A stretch of 64,000 bases of DNA from JANQEU01 sp965242805 (GTDB taxonomy: Bacteria > Bacteroidota > Bacteroidia > Cytophagales > Cyclobacteriaceae), in the NCBI GenBank assembly GCA_965242805.1, contig CBDETD010000002.1:5022001-5086000 (forward strand), written 5' to 3'. The translations under genes were made by a program, and so were the position numbers. How positions within the stretch are numbered: the stretch's first letter is position 1; each line of letters opens with the position of its first letter. A model generated the notes under the pieces. That model worked only from the letters and a program-made list of their open reading frames with translations. It did not search any database and had not been told where the DNA came from. Positions 10,501-19,256 of this stretch are shown piece after piece.

Positions 10501-13500
10501 AAGTTGAGTTGACATGGGACAATACGAATAGTGGAAAAATATCGTATGCCACACAGATCGGGACCGAACTCAATAGTTATGATGTGAGCCTTGGTAAGCT
10601 TAATCAGTTTGGAAATCCATTGTTTCCGGACAGGTTTGAAACATTCCATCCCTCTCAGACTTTGGTATTTGATGCTTACGATTTGGCAGATAACTATTAC
10701 TTCAGGGTAAAAGCCATTGATCAATATGGCAACACCTCGGAATTTTCACCCGTGCGACAGGTTCAATTAAGTCAACCATTCACCTTAATGGATCAAACCA
10801 TTCCTGGAGTCGAAGAGGGCAGTGTAGCCTGGGGAGACTATGACAGAGATGGCGATCTGGACCTGGCGATCATGGGTAAGGAGAATGGATTCATCACCGC
10901 CATCTATCGTAATGATGGAGGAATATTTGTGGATAGTAACCAAAACCTTGAAAAGCAATCGAAAGGAGACCTTGAATGGGTGGACTACAACAATGACGGT
11001 TACCTTGATCTGATTGTGGTGGGATTAGATGCAAGACTTGAACCGAGTTTAAACATATATCAGAATCTGCAAGGTAGCTTCAGGCTACAAAATCAGGCAC
11101 AGATCGCAGGTCTGACAGATGCTACTATCGCATTTGGGGATGCAGATGCTGATGGAGATCAGGATATGGCAATTGCCGGGATCGGGGAAAACAATGGGAA
11201 TATCGATTACATATTTGAACTATACACCAATCGATACAATGAAGGATTTGACGGAATATTTGAAAGAAGCCCCAATTTCCAGTACGAAGGTTTTGTAAAT
11301 GGTGATATTGTTTTCGCTGATTTTGACAATGATGGGGATCTCGACCTTGTTTACTCTGGTACAGGTAGAGGAGATAATGCAGTGGGAGGTTTGATAGTCA
11401 ATTCAAGGATTGGCCTAAAGGTCAGTGATCACTATAATTGGTACAATCATGAAATTGCACTTAAGGATGCAAGTCTTTCTGTAGGTGATCTGGATCTTGA
11501 CGGAGATCTGGATATGATCGGAACAGGCACAAGGTTGGTAAACAACAAAGAGACTACTGTATTCAGATTCTATTATAACGAGTTTACAAAAATAGACTCG
11601 GTTCGGGCTTACACAAACTTCAGGATTGAAGACAACCAGGATATAATAGCGCTGTCAAATGGTGATGCCGACTTGGCAGACTTTGACAACGATGGTGATT
11701 TGGACATTCTGATATCAGGAGCTGACGAACAGGGAAATCCACGCACCGCTTTGTACGCTCAACGAGGAAGTGATTTCTTCCTGGTTAATGCTGGATTTAC
11801 CGACGTCTTACAAAGTTCCGTGAAATGGGCGGATTTTGATACGGATGGAGATATGGACGTTTATATAAGTGGCAAGACTGGCACTATAAGTCAAACGCAA
11901 CTATACGAGAACAATACAGGATCACTAGTCAATAATGCGCCTAGTCCTCCAGCTAATTTGAATATTGTTGATTTCGGATTTGGGAAAATTAAACTAACCT
12001 GGGACCGAGCCGACGACGATTACACCCCTTCGACTTCTCTTTCATACATTGTTGCCTTAGGAGATGATGGAACTTCTTCCAATTTATTCACTACTGAAAG
12101 TAATCTTGAAACGGGTTATCGCCTTAGTCCGAAATCATCATCTCAACTTCAGAATTTTATATACCTGGAGCTTGATCCTGGCAATTATAATTTCTCAGTT
12201 CAATCAGTCGATGCCAATTATTCGGGATCACCATTTAGTTCCGACGTAACATTCAGAGTAGAATATATTTGGAAGGAACTGAATTTAGGAGGGATCATTA
12301 ATAATACTCTTCCTTCCGGTGAAAATGCCTCTGTTAAGTTTGCTGATTTCGATGGAGATGGAGATTTTGATCTGGGTATTTTTGGTAAAAACGAAACCGA
12401 TCAATGGAGATTGGGGCTTCTGGAGAATAAGGCAGGTGCTTTTGAGAAAATCTATGATTTTGATCAGATTACAAAAGGGGACTTTGATTGGGCTGACGTC
12501 AATAATGATGGAACCCTGGATATGTTTATCACGGGTGAAGATCCATGGGACGAAACAAGTGTGAGAGCAAGCCTATGGATAAATCGAACCCCCCTTAAAA
12601 CTCGTAGGGATTCGACATTCGATGGTAATTGGCGATGGGCTGATGGAAGGATATTTGATGAAGATATCATAAGGTGGCAACCTCAGGAACCTAACGATGA
12701 TCATAGTTACTACGCGTTTGGAGTGCTGACCGGATCAAATCCGCCTGAGATCTATGACTCTCAAGGGGATTGCTGCTGGAATACTATTCATGTTGAAGTT
12801 CCGGCTGACCTCAGCATCGAGAGCAATGGTCTATGGAAGTGGTGGGATGGAAGTGTGTTTGAGAATAATCTTCCATGGCAACCGGGTGAGCCCAATAGCT
12901 ATTGGGATGATGTCGCATATGGCTACTTGAATGGCAATGGAGAATTGATTGATGTCAGCCCAAATGAAGGTTGGTTTGCTCCATCGGTCATTGAAGTTCC
13001 GGCAGGTACGGTCTTTCCTTCCAATTTGTTGTCGGAGGTGAATCTTCTGGGAACTTTTGAGAATCACGATTATTATCAGGTTTTTACCAATTACAATCCT
13101 CAGGAAGCGTGGGATATCATTGCCAATATATATCCCGAAGGATCAGAACTACTTTCTTTTGAAACTGATGAAGAGCTTGAATGGTATAGTCAAAATATTG
13201 GGGTTTATGATGTATGGATCGGATTATTTGTTGACTATCCCGAGTTGGATCTGGATAACTATAACTGGTGGTACATGGGTACGTACAACAACCATCATTA
13301 CTTTAGCTTTGATGCGGAAAGTCCAAATCAGGCTATTTCCATTATAAATAAGAGTTTCCCCCGAGGATCCCATTTATTCGTTCCCAATGATCAGGCGGAA
13401 ATGAACTTCTTCTTTGAGAAGTCACCCACGCATCATGGAATGATTGGAGTGATAAGAAAAGGATTTCCACCTTCATCAGGTCAGGTTACCGCAGCAAGTT

Positions 13501-15638
13501 TCCAAAACTCGAATTTGTATTTTGAACCTTTAGTGAAAGCCAAAGTCAAATTCACAGACATAGATAATAATGGAACACCTGAGTTGATCTATGCCGGAAG
13601 CACATCATCTACATCGGTAGGTCGTCCTGCTTTGAAGATATACAAATTCCGTACTGATGGCTTTAATATCAGCGCTTTCGAGGTTGATCTTGCAAATGAG
13701 TTACCAAATTTGACAGAGTCCAGTATTGAGTTTGGGGATATTGACAATGACCGGGACATTGATATTGTACTTTCAGGATTTGATCCTTTGAGTGGAAGAA
13801 GAACTATAATTTTCAAAAACAGAGGATTGAACTTTGAAAAGAAACTTGTACTTGAAGAAGATACAAGGAACAACTTAGTAGGGGTACAAAATGGAACCAT
13901 AGATCTGATCGACTTTGATAATGATGGTGACCTTGATCTGGTCATTTCAGGTGATTCTCAAACAGGGGATATACTGCAGATCTATTTGAATGATGGGGGA
14001 GTGTTTAGCTCACTGGCAACTACGGGATTGGATGCTATGAAGAATGGTCGAACCAGCTGGGGTGATTTCAATGGAGACGGTTATGCAGATGTACTGTACT
14101 CGGGCGAAGTTGTAAGTAAAGGTAATTTTACCGGCTTGGCGGTGTACAATCCTATTACTGGGGATTTTGATCCCGATAACTTCGACCTGTCTGAGTTTGA
14201 AAATGCTGCCGTCGCTTTTGGAGATTATGATGACGATAATGACCTGGATATGGTTCTCACAGGTCTAAATAAGAATTTTCTGGAATCTGACCCGGGAAGT
14301 GCGAAATACATATCCAAATTGTTTATCAACGTCCGAAATGAATCGGGAAGGCTGGGTAGTTTGGTCAGTACTACGAGTTACCCAGGTCAGGAGATGATAT
14401 TGGCGGAAGAGTTTAATGTCAATGAACCACCATCAATTCCAGTTCTGTCAGGAATTTCCCTAATCGAATATGATAGTATCAATCAGGAGACGGTGGTCGA
14501 ATTTTCTTGGGAACCCTCCTTTGATGCTCTTACTCCTGCCTCAGGCTTAACTTATGCCTTGAGAGTGGGTACATCATCGGGAGCAAATGATGTTTTGGAC
14601 TCCCAGGCTAATGAGGATGGAACTAGAAAGGTAAGTGGAAAAGGGAATGTAGAGCACAATACTTCTTGGAACATACATTTACCAGTCGGAACTTATCATT
14701 GGTCTGTTCAAGCCATTGATCCGGCTTACTCAGCTTCAGAGTTTAGTGAAGAATTGATATTCAATGTTTCGGAGGGTGGTTTGGAAATCAATTCAGCTCC
14801 TACTTTGGATGATACGGAGTTTTCCATCAGAGACATTGTTGAGAATGGATATATGGTAGGTACGTTATTAGGTTCGGATCCAAACAATGATGAATTGATC
14901 TACGAAATCATAGGTGGCAACGATGATCAAATATTCAGCATTGGGGAGAGTTCAGGTATAATAGTTGTGGCCGATAACTCATTGTTGGATGCTGATTTGG
15001 TAGCAACCTACATTTTACAAGTGATAGTCAATGACGGAGCCTTTGCTGACACGGCAAGTGTATCTATTGAAGTTCTGAAGAATTTCGCACCTGAAATTGG
15101 AGATTTCAATTTCGCTATTGCAGCTGATTCAGAGAATGGATCAGTTGTAGGAACTGTATTAGCTACCGATCAAAATGAGGATCCGATTACCTACCAAATT
15201 GCCGGAGGAAATATAGGCAGTGCATTCTCCATTGATTCAGCGGGTCAGATCATAGTGGTTGATAACTCATTGTTGAATGAAGGTGAAGTTTACAATTTGG
15301 TCATCGAAGCAACAGATGGTTTTGAGGTTACTCAGTCAAATGTTGAGATTACTATTACCGAAGACGAAGGTAGGGCACTAGGTATTGGAAGCGCGTTTAA
15401 CTCTCTTGCAATTTATCCAAATCCTACAAACAGGAATGTGACTATTTCAAGATCAGGAAGCAGTATGTTGAATGTTCGTATTGCCAATATTTCAGGTAAA
15501 ATAATCGAGGAATACACATTTTCTAATAAGGAATTTGAAATAGACTTATCGAATCGTAGACCTGGTGTTTACCTGATGATTGTATTGGATGAGAGTACAA
15601 ACCTGACCAAAACATTCAGACTCATAAAGAATAATTGA
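4560..15638 (+). CDS. Giant T9SS-secreted multidomain FG-GAP/beta-helix protein
   Basis: The product has 3692 residues. Order, with approximate residues: signal peptide 1-23; cadherin/Ig-like repeats 25-460; right-handed beta-helix with DUF1565-like opening (YVDPSGNDGND) 464-975; FG-GAP/VCBS repeats 1005-1390, 1505-1960, 2080-2455, 2585-2680 and 2985-3280, separated by Fn3-like domains near 1405, 1975, 2465 and 3290; tryptophan-rich lectin-like insert 2684-2970; two cadherin-like domains 3415-3600; T9SS type A sorting tail 3616-3692 (AIYPNPTNRNVTI... PGVYLMIV). I count 26 DxDxDG-type calcium loops. It is probably exported by the T9SS and cell-attached or released. A role in adhesion or polysaccharide binding is inference. 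It appears to be a single-gene transcript ending at the terminator at 15663. Confidence 0.93.
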   Translation: MKRFTRSLLLSFCVFFAHISNADGFDLLTEDIVFDSANYETINLNEDQELIISLNQMFYSTAGDSLAFIISQITTNGIIRATLTNNATELTLNGLEDRFGQASLTIRATNTVTDYQMDQSITVIVNPIDDPPYLANEFEDLQTDQFTQDSTLVIDLVGRFEDPEGDDISITYTFTNHLSGTDNSFSVVDASSVTSDGSELNVSLLTSTKYALLFDIEAVSNDTLSTSTQFEIIIDNGPVQTNPLGALSEDFGSLVVPLSSIFTDDDSSSPTFALSFEDFVPENANIIVGDTNALVQVQFDVNSGNLTLNSQSDRFGSYTLPVSVSSGPRTVEDELIFVINNVDDKPVINNTIQDQLLPVGDDLDIDLNELYEDVDSDISLANITLSTDNGSSFQFRRIVQGGYEVIPGSSINLANEPVINILATGSIGDMGTFTFSYDISDVFPGDDPIEDVFTLEISRPIATFYVDPSGNDGNDGSVSLPYATIQHAINNALGKDTIILNPGTYNENIYINKPLNIRSSLYNHSRLPSADVRTTAIQGQFEGGSVVNIRETDGVKLMGITIHGDPADNTRSSSVRDWQWNDGSNSFSIDNLNWETNNRDHRNDLDNNTNYYAIIKMEGAGMIESRYEWDCHQFFFQVDDGVIGGFTGNSDLILEYGAIDIYRSHFCADYNGARDYLLGNVPTGKLLNIDSQGLYDALIAINSGEHNMIGLFNRETINNTGAGVFSQNGSYELINCIVENNKVSKSQWDNAAGILAYNARYVRVIESEILNNQVQNGDASGVGVFWSDEFTMVNSLVKGNVAIGNNNCVSGGLMIHSTTNIDIINSIIHDNQDNCNEVRIGSAESYSVQHCLIENGLTLDNMGNGVGVIQNSIFLGRTINNWGPTNPDDLTIQYNLINANTNLDFSLADYGSNNLQGSNPGFNDPANNDFTLTTESTLIGAGTESTVDNDYNGNERPSPGGTNPDIGPYESDIATPDLIFTPYTYFNEDSTATIPFRFETSNWNEVNALEVADFNGDGYSEIIFNENLNSYNVILVDRAGNRNVILEGWHEIYLIKALDLDQDGDLDLVVGSHSSFGYLMNEGSGNWSAVQEFNGGIPQQEAIDIEWGDVTQDGRIDGVVGQSDGVRIYEFSLDGPASSNLHLNNDDQNGWLGDFGQVFLMDINGDTQLDLVLERRWFNEEVKDLLVFVQAGSDFKYDETVSIIGTLPPPYQHDLNNDLFISGVDIDQNGKLDLFVSYNPMSNTQNGYLKRFELDTAGGVNVWNEYTVSVKIDENTSTDINELYNSFIDSRAIALSSSGFSDLLLYASNTVDPYNDQERYFSPVLLTYVDGSEFSLSRGYFSQESFRYNAHDIRTAPNTDFGKLDDNGSLDIVVAGLKENYRNNISAFANSFDIPTGIIVPVPSIISSVIRGSKVEIEFSLSTPYFNIEVCENGNCSSLYSTLNGQLLDFPILYEVDDQNKVFSYFLEEGDYMISIQGVDRYYNLSEQVSSDILSVTGLEFQAASEVFDDFFNDIHLIDIDDDPDPEMYGFKRRFWYYAGERPSTLKIFNLDNPESYNEFVLDNTGHTPVISDFDLNGQADIFVNEGSCNWPPKPFAYLSNIDASTSVPVFSESFTDLNITISNGACDGGITNKILAIDIDQDGADELITATAAQWDNRGISFFSIEPDDLERSIVLDPDGNDAFDWNGENFDGLGALFKSKMSNGDYGNFIGLVHSYFDPDNDGDTDHILGINMYYDNKPLTALYFLESLGAGRVRPHYMHHFLDKSIIEIEVVYDEQDETRILLSISDDTNYWLDAYGARFVKFLQLDVTNDEDLFESIFQRNESISQGQELTAVNFKNNDLTLVNYSELTLDGIAHANLFESADINNDGLTDIVVVGTSSEDTWNSSALLKIYLQNGNGEFDPYISQISKDVRQLSFISSLNLIDINSDGQFDVVVSGRTRWSDNGVTLSFINNTDPNPTPIQLSTPTSLSGQNNGYKVELTWDNTNSGKISYATQIGTELNSYDVSLGKLNQFGNPLFPDRFETFHPSQTLVFDAYDLADNYYFRVKAIDQYGNTSEFSPVRQVQLSQPFTLMDQTIPGVEEGSVAWGDYDRDGDLDLAIMGKENGFITAIYRNDGGIFVDSNQNLEKQSKGDLEWVDYNNDGYLDLIVVGLDARLEPSLNIYQNLQGSFRLQNQAQIAGLTDATIAFGDADADGDQDMAIAGIGENNGNIDYIFELYTNRYNEGFDGIFERSPNFQYEGFVNGDIVFADFDNDGDLDLVYSGTGRGDNAVGGLIVNSRIGLKVSDHYNWYNHEIALKDASLSVGDLDLDGDLDMIGTGTRLVNNKETTVFRFYYNEFTKIDSVRAYTNFRIEDNQDIIALSNGDADLADFDNDGDLDILISGADEQGNPRTALYAQRGSDFFLVNAGFTDVLQSSVKWADFDTDGDMDVYISGKTGTISQTQLYENNTGSLVNNAPSPPANLNIVDFGFGKIKLTWDRADDDYTPSTSLSYIVALGDDGTSSNLFTTESNLETGYRLSPKSSSQLQNFIYLELDPGNYNFSVQSVDANYSGSPFSSDVTFRVEYIWKELNLGGIINNTLPSGENASVKFADFDGDGDFDLGIFGKNETDQWRLGLLENKAGAFEKIYDFDQITKGDFDWADVNNDGTLDMFITGEDPWDETSVRASLWINRTPLKTRRDSTFDGNWRWADGRIFDEDIIRWQPQEPNDDHSYYAFGVLTGSNPPEIYDSQGDCCWNTIHVEVPADLSIESNGLWKWWDGSVFENNLPWQPGEPNSYWDDVAYGYLNGNGELIDVSPNEGWFAPSVIEVPAGTVFPSNLLSEVNLLGTFENHDYYQVFTNYNPQEAWDIIANIYPEGSELLSFETDEELEWYSQNIGVYDVWIGLFVDYPELDLDNYNWWYMGTYNNHHYFSFDAESPNQAISIINKSFPRGSHLFVPNDQAEMNFFFEKSPTHHGMIGVIRKGFPPSSGQVTAASFQNSNLYFEPLVKAKVKFTDIDNNGTPELIYAGSTSSTSVGRPALKIYKFRTDGFNISAFEVDLANELPNLTESSIEFGDIDNDRDIDIVLSGFDPLSGRRTIIFKNRGLNFEKKLVLEEDTRNNLVGVQNGTIDLIDFDNDGDLDLVISGDSQTGDILQIYLNDGGVFSSLATTGLDAMKNGRTSWGDFNGDGYADVLYSGEVVSKGNFTGLAVYNPITGDFDPDNFDLSEFENAAVAFGDYDDDNDLDMVLTGLNKNFLESDPGSAKYISKLFINVRNESGRLGSLVSTTSYPGQEMILAEEFNVNEPPSIPVLSGISLIEYDSINQETVVEFSWEPSFDALTPASGLTYALRVGTSSGANDVLDSQANEDGTRKVSGKGNVEHNTSWNIHLPVGTYHWSVQAIDPAYSASEFSEELIFNVSEGGLEINSAPTLDDTEFSIRDIVENGYMVGTLLGSDPNNDELIYEIIGGNDDQIFSIGESSGIIVVADNSLLDADLVATYILQVIVNDGAFADTASVSIEVLKNFAPEIGDFNFAIAADSENGSVVGTVLATDQNEDPITYQIAGGNIGSAFSIDSAGQIIVVDNSLLNEGEVYNLVIEATDGFEVTQSNVEITITEDEGRALGIGSAFNSLAIYPNPTNRNVTISRSGSSMLNVRIANISGKIIEEYTFSNKEFEIDLSNRRPGVYLMIVLDESTNLTKTFRLIKNN

Positions 15639-15662
15639 GGTAATATCCATTACTGAAGACAA

Positions 15663-15700
15663 GAAAAGCCCGGATATGATACTCGGGCTTTTCGTTTTTT
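15663..15700 (+). terminator. Strong intrinsic terminator after the giant gene
   Basis: GAAAAGCCCG (15663-15672) pairs perfectly with CGGGCTTTTC (15684-15693), and six T follow at 15695-15700. It lies 24 bases after the stop. Confidence 0.92.
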
Positions 15701-15777
15701 GTGAAGAGAGAATATGTTGGGAAACAGCAGGTTATTGAAAAACCCTTATCTTAATGGATAGAGTTATTTCAAGATCC

Positions 15778-17387
15778 ATGAAAAATTTCATATTTCTTTC
15801 CATACTGATCATTGCTTTCTTTTCTTGCTCAGTGAATCAAGAGCGATCCACCCAACCTCCGAACATCATCTTCATGATGTCTGATGATCATGCCTACCAG
15901 GCGATAAGTGCTTATTCTGATCGACTGATTAGGACACCAAATATCGACCGACTAGCTAAAGAGGGAATGATCTTTACCAATGCTTGTGTCACAAACTCTA
16001 TTTGTGCTCCATCCCGTGCGGTTATCCTTACTGGGAAACACAGCCATATCAATGGTAAAACGGACAATCATTTTCCATTTGATACCACTCAGGTGACATT
16101 CCCACAATATATGCAGGAGGCAGGGTATCAGACAGCAATGTTTGGTAAACTTCATTTTGGAAACAGCCCAAAGGGTTTTGACCAGTTTAAGATCCTACCA
16201 GGTCAGGGCACCTACTACAATCCCGATTTCATCACCAAGAATGAAGGTAGAATTCAGCTTGAGGGATATACAACAGACCTGATCACAGACATGACTTTGG
16301 ATTGGATGCAAAACGAACGTGATCCTGAAAAACCATTTATGTTGATGTATTTGCACAAAGCACCCCACCGTGAGTGGTTGCCTGCTCCAAGGCATTTTAA
16401 AGAGTATATCAATAAAACGTTCCCAGAGCCAGAGACCTTGTTTGATGATTATAGGGGTCGGGGCACCGCAGCAAGAACAGCTGAAATGAATCTGCTAGAT
16501 CACATGAACTGGCTGGTGACAGCAAGATCTACCCTGAAGTGATGGAAGAATTGGGTATTCCTCCGAATTCCAGTTGGGATCATCGTGGATTTGAAAGGGA
16601 AGTAGGACGGCTTAATGAAGCTCAAAGAGCATCATGGGACAGTGTGTACCGTCCGATGAATGAGGAATTTAAGAAACGATACCCTGCAATGTCCAGGGAA
16701 GATCTAATGCGATGGCGTTATCAGAGGTACATGCAGGATTATCTGGGCTCTATAGCCGCCGTAGACGAAGGAGTCGGACGTCTTCTAGACTATTTAGATG
16801 CTAATGGATTGACCGAAAATACATTGGTAGTCTACACTTCTGACCAGGGATTCTACCTCGGAGAACACGGTTGGTTTGATAAGCGATTTATTTATGATCA
16901 ATCGTTTAAAACCCCATTGCTGGCCAGATGGCCAGGGGTGATCAAACCGGGAACGGAATCAGATCAAATGGTCCAGAATCTTGATTTCGCACAGACGATA
17001 CTTGATGTTGCAGGTATAAAACAACCATCCGACATGCAAGGAGTGAGTCTCACTACCTTGATGAAGGGTGATGAATCCAGCTGGGATAGGGAAGAGGTGT
17101 ATTATCACTATTATGAATATCCTGCCGTTCATATGGTAAAGCGACACTACGGAATCGTTTCACGGGATTATAAGCTAGTCCATTTCTACTATGATGTAGA
17201 CGAATGGGAATTGTATGATAGAAAAAGTGATCCCAATGAAATGAAAAACGTTTACAATGATCCCGCGTATTCCGAGACAGTCAAAGTTCTGAAAGTCAAA
17301 CTCCAGGCTTTGCGTGATAAATATGGTGATTCTGAAGAATTGGATCGTCAGTATATTCAACGAACATTGGACGACCGGAAGAATTAG
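15778..17387 (+). pseudogene. Sulfatase lipoprotein gene interrupted by a one-base frameshift
   Basis: The first frame (15778-16542) encodes a lipoprotein signal (lipobox FFSC) and the N-terminal half of a type I sulfatase. It includes MMSDDHAYQA metal ligands and the formylglycine motif C-A-P-S-R with cysteine at residue 76. The second frame continues from before 16539 to 17387 with the C-terminal half (SIAAVDEGVGRLLDYL, TSDQGFYLGEHGWFDKR). Around 16511 the reading passes from HMNW in frame 1 to AGDSKIYPEVMEELG in the other frame. Adding one G to the GG at 16511-16512 restores one protein of about 537 residues. It is either a real disruption or a base-call error. Family members remove sulfate esters from polysaccharides; the substrate is unknown. 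Confidence 0.88.
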
Positions 17388-18505
17388 CTGCCTTCAATTG
17401 ATGGTAAAATATACTTGTAGAAAAGGGATATCGGTTTTATTTCTTCCGAATAACTGGCTGAATTATCATTGGTGAATACTACGATCATGTCATCTTTTGG
17501 TATTATGAAAATGAATTGACCCCAATGTCCATAGGCCATCATAATATCGGCCGGATCGTCTCCATAATAGTTTTTGTTTTTCGATAGGAGCCACCACATA
17601 TAACCATATCCAACGGATCTGACATCTGATATACTCTCAGCATGTTGTACATGTTTCTCCATAGCTTTTTCTACCCACCATTCCGGAAGGATCTGCTTGT
17701 CGTTCCACATTCCATTTCTTAGATATAAATAACCGATCCGTGCCATATCTTTTGGTGATAAGTACAGACCACCACCTGTGTGAGGTATGCCCCGGTGTCC
17801 CCAACTCCAATAAGCACTGGTGATCCCAATCGGTTCGAAAAGATATTCCTGCGCGAAATCCTTGGTGTTCATACCGGTAGCATTTTCCAGGAGACCACCA
17901 AGCAAAACAGCTATTCCACTATTATAGTACCAGTTGATCCCAGGCTCCCCCTCCATTTTGTAGTCCAGAACGTATTTCATCTTATCTCCCTGATGGCGAT
18001 TGAGTGGGCCAAGGTGTCTTTCTCCTGTCCATTCCTGTCCTGTCCGCATGGTAAGGGCATGCTCCAGATCCATGGCTCTTTTATTGTCATCCATATTGTT
18101 GATGATTTTGTACTCCGGAAAGAAACTCAGGACCTTTTGTCCAAGACTATCTATATATCCCTGTCGAATTGCAACGCCTACGAGAGTAGAAGTGACACTT
18201 TTGGTAACGGATTGAAGAGTGTGAGGTGTGTCACCATTGTAATCTCCAAAGGTTTCGTTCACAACAAGGTATCCATTTTTAACAATTAGAAATGAACTTA
18301 TAGGTCTTTGAAGTCGACCTTTCCTTAACTCGATAATGAAATCATCTAATCTGTCTTGGTCAAGTCCTTGCTGCCCTGGGGTGCTCGTACGCCAATCTTC
18401 TTTTGGGAAGTAGTGCTGATTCAGATATTGACCTTTTCCGGTAGCAGTCAGGAAAAAGTAAAAAATCAATGATAGGAAAACAGGGCTTACAATGGTTGAC
18501 TTCAT
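17384..18505 (-). CDS. Serine hydrolase, beta-lactamase/class C family
   Basis: This 373-residue protein has a signal peptide (MKSTIVSPVFLSLIFYFF...). The beta-lactamase-type motifs follow: SVTK with serine 99 and lysine 102 as the SxxK pair, WYYNSG as the YxN-like element, and GHWGQFIFIIP in place of KTG. The family covers esterases, D-amino-acid peptidases and penicillin-binding-like enzymes. A resistance role is not implied. I chose the ATG at 18505 because it begins the signal peptide; longer in-frame starts add an unlikely basic stretch. It converges with the sulfatase gene, overlapping it by 4 bases. Confidence 0.87.
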   Translation of the reverse strand: MKSTIVSPVFLSLIFYFFLTATGKGQYLNQHYFPKEDWRTSTPGQQGLDQDRLDDFIIELRKGRLQRPISSFLIVKNGYLVVNETFGDYNGDTPHTLQSVTKSVTSTLVGVAIRQGYIDSLGQKVLSFFPEYKIINNMDDNKRAMDLEHALTMRTGQEWTGERHLGPLNRHQGDKMKYVLDYKMEGEPGINWYYNSGIAVLLGGLLENATGMNTKDFAQEYLFEPIGITSAYWSWGHRGIPHTGGGLYLSPKDMARIGYLYLRNGMWNDKQILPEWWVEKAMEKHVQHAESISDVRSVGYGYMWWLLSKNKNYYGDDPADIMMAYGHWGQFIFIIPKDDMIVVFTNDNSASYSEEIKPISLFYKYILPSIEGS

Positions 18506-18555
18506 GTCACTAATTTCATGACATATGATTCTTTGTAAAGGTTGTAACAGGAAGC

Positions 18556-18705
18556 CTATTTTACGATGCGGAGAGCTTTCACCCAAAACCAGACCTCCAG
18601 GACAACACCAATTGCAATCAATATCCCAGCTCCGGTTGCGAATCCCAGGAGATATGAGATAGTAGCACCAGCAACAATTAGGAACAGTGTTAATAATCTC
18701 TTCAT
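18556..18705 (-). CDS. Small membrane protein, 49 residues
   Basis: This is a short open frame with MKRLLTLFLIVAGATISYLLGF and a second hydrophobic segment GILIAIGVVLEVWFWVKAL, ending in basic residues, so two membrane helices. It lies 50 bases upstream of the serine hydrolase on the same strand and could share its transcript. An upstream ATG would extend it by 15 polar residues; I prefer the start that opens the helix. The function is unknown. Confidence 0.6.
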   Translation of the reverse strand: MKRLLTLFLIVAGATISYLLGFATGAGILIAIGVVLEVWFWVKALRIVK

Positions 18706-18798
18706 GTTTCTGTTTAACGGAAAGATGTTGAAGTTGTTATGGTTCAACATATACCTTCATTCAAAATACGCGTATAAATAATTTCGTATTTTCGAAAC

Positions 18799-19152
18799 AT
18801 GAACATGGCCTCATATTTCTGGTTCACAGTCCATCTTTTCTTCACATTGGTGGCTTATTTCGTCCCTTTCATGTTCAACTGGCAGCTTGTAGTCCTGGGT
18901 TATGGGATTGTAATTGCACAATTCATGGTCTTCAAAAAGTGTTTGATGAATGAAGGTCATGCGCTTGATGAAGATGAAAACCAAACATTCTATTCACACC
19001 TTCTGGAAGGCATGGGCCTGACTGTAAATAGGAAGTTCATTAAAACGATAGTCAGAGGCTACTTATATATTTTTCTGAGTCTCATTACTCTCTGGTGGCA
19101 GGTATGGCTTGGTAATGATCCCTGGTTCGATCTGCTATTCTTCTTGGATTGA
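18799..19152 (+). CDS. Membrane protein of unknown function, 117 residues
   Basis: It has three or four hydrophobic segments: the first around residues 5-25 (FWFTVHLFFTLVAYFVPF), the second around 28-45, and a pair near 88-115 rich in tryptophan (YIFLSLITLWWQVWL). Between them is a polar loop with CLMNEGHALDEDENQTFY. I do not recognise a named family. The gene is divergent from the small membrane protein at 18556-18705, with 93 bases between them. It may be transcribed with the downstream P-loop gene (104-base gap), but no promoter evidence decides this. Confidence 0.7.
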   Translation: MNMASYFWFTVHLFFTLVAYFVPFMFNWQLVVLGYGIVIAQFMVFKKCLMNEGHALDEDENQTFYSHLLEGMGLTVNRKFIKTIVRGYLYIFLSLITLWWQVWLGNDPWFDLLFFLD

Positions 19153-19256
19153 GTTATCCAAATGTACTGACAAGTTTGAATTGACTGTCTGATCATTGTC
19201 ATTTGTCATGCATCAGGTAATGTCGAAATTCCGAGCACAACATTAACCTCGATGAC

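Noticed and set aside
4560..15638. Repeated DNA motifs in the giant gene as a possible CRISPR or satellite array
   Set aside because: The repeats are protein-level calcium loops at irregular spacing with diverged bases; there are no constant repeats with unique spacers.
17780..18289. 169-codon plus-strand frame inside the serine hydrolase
   Set aside because: Lies fully antisense to a gene with complete beta-lactamase-family motifs; it is a shadow frame.
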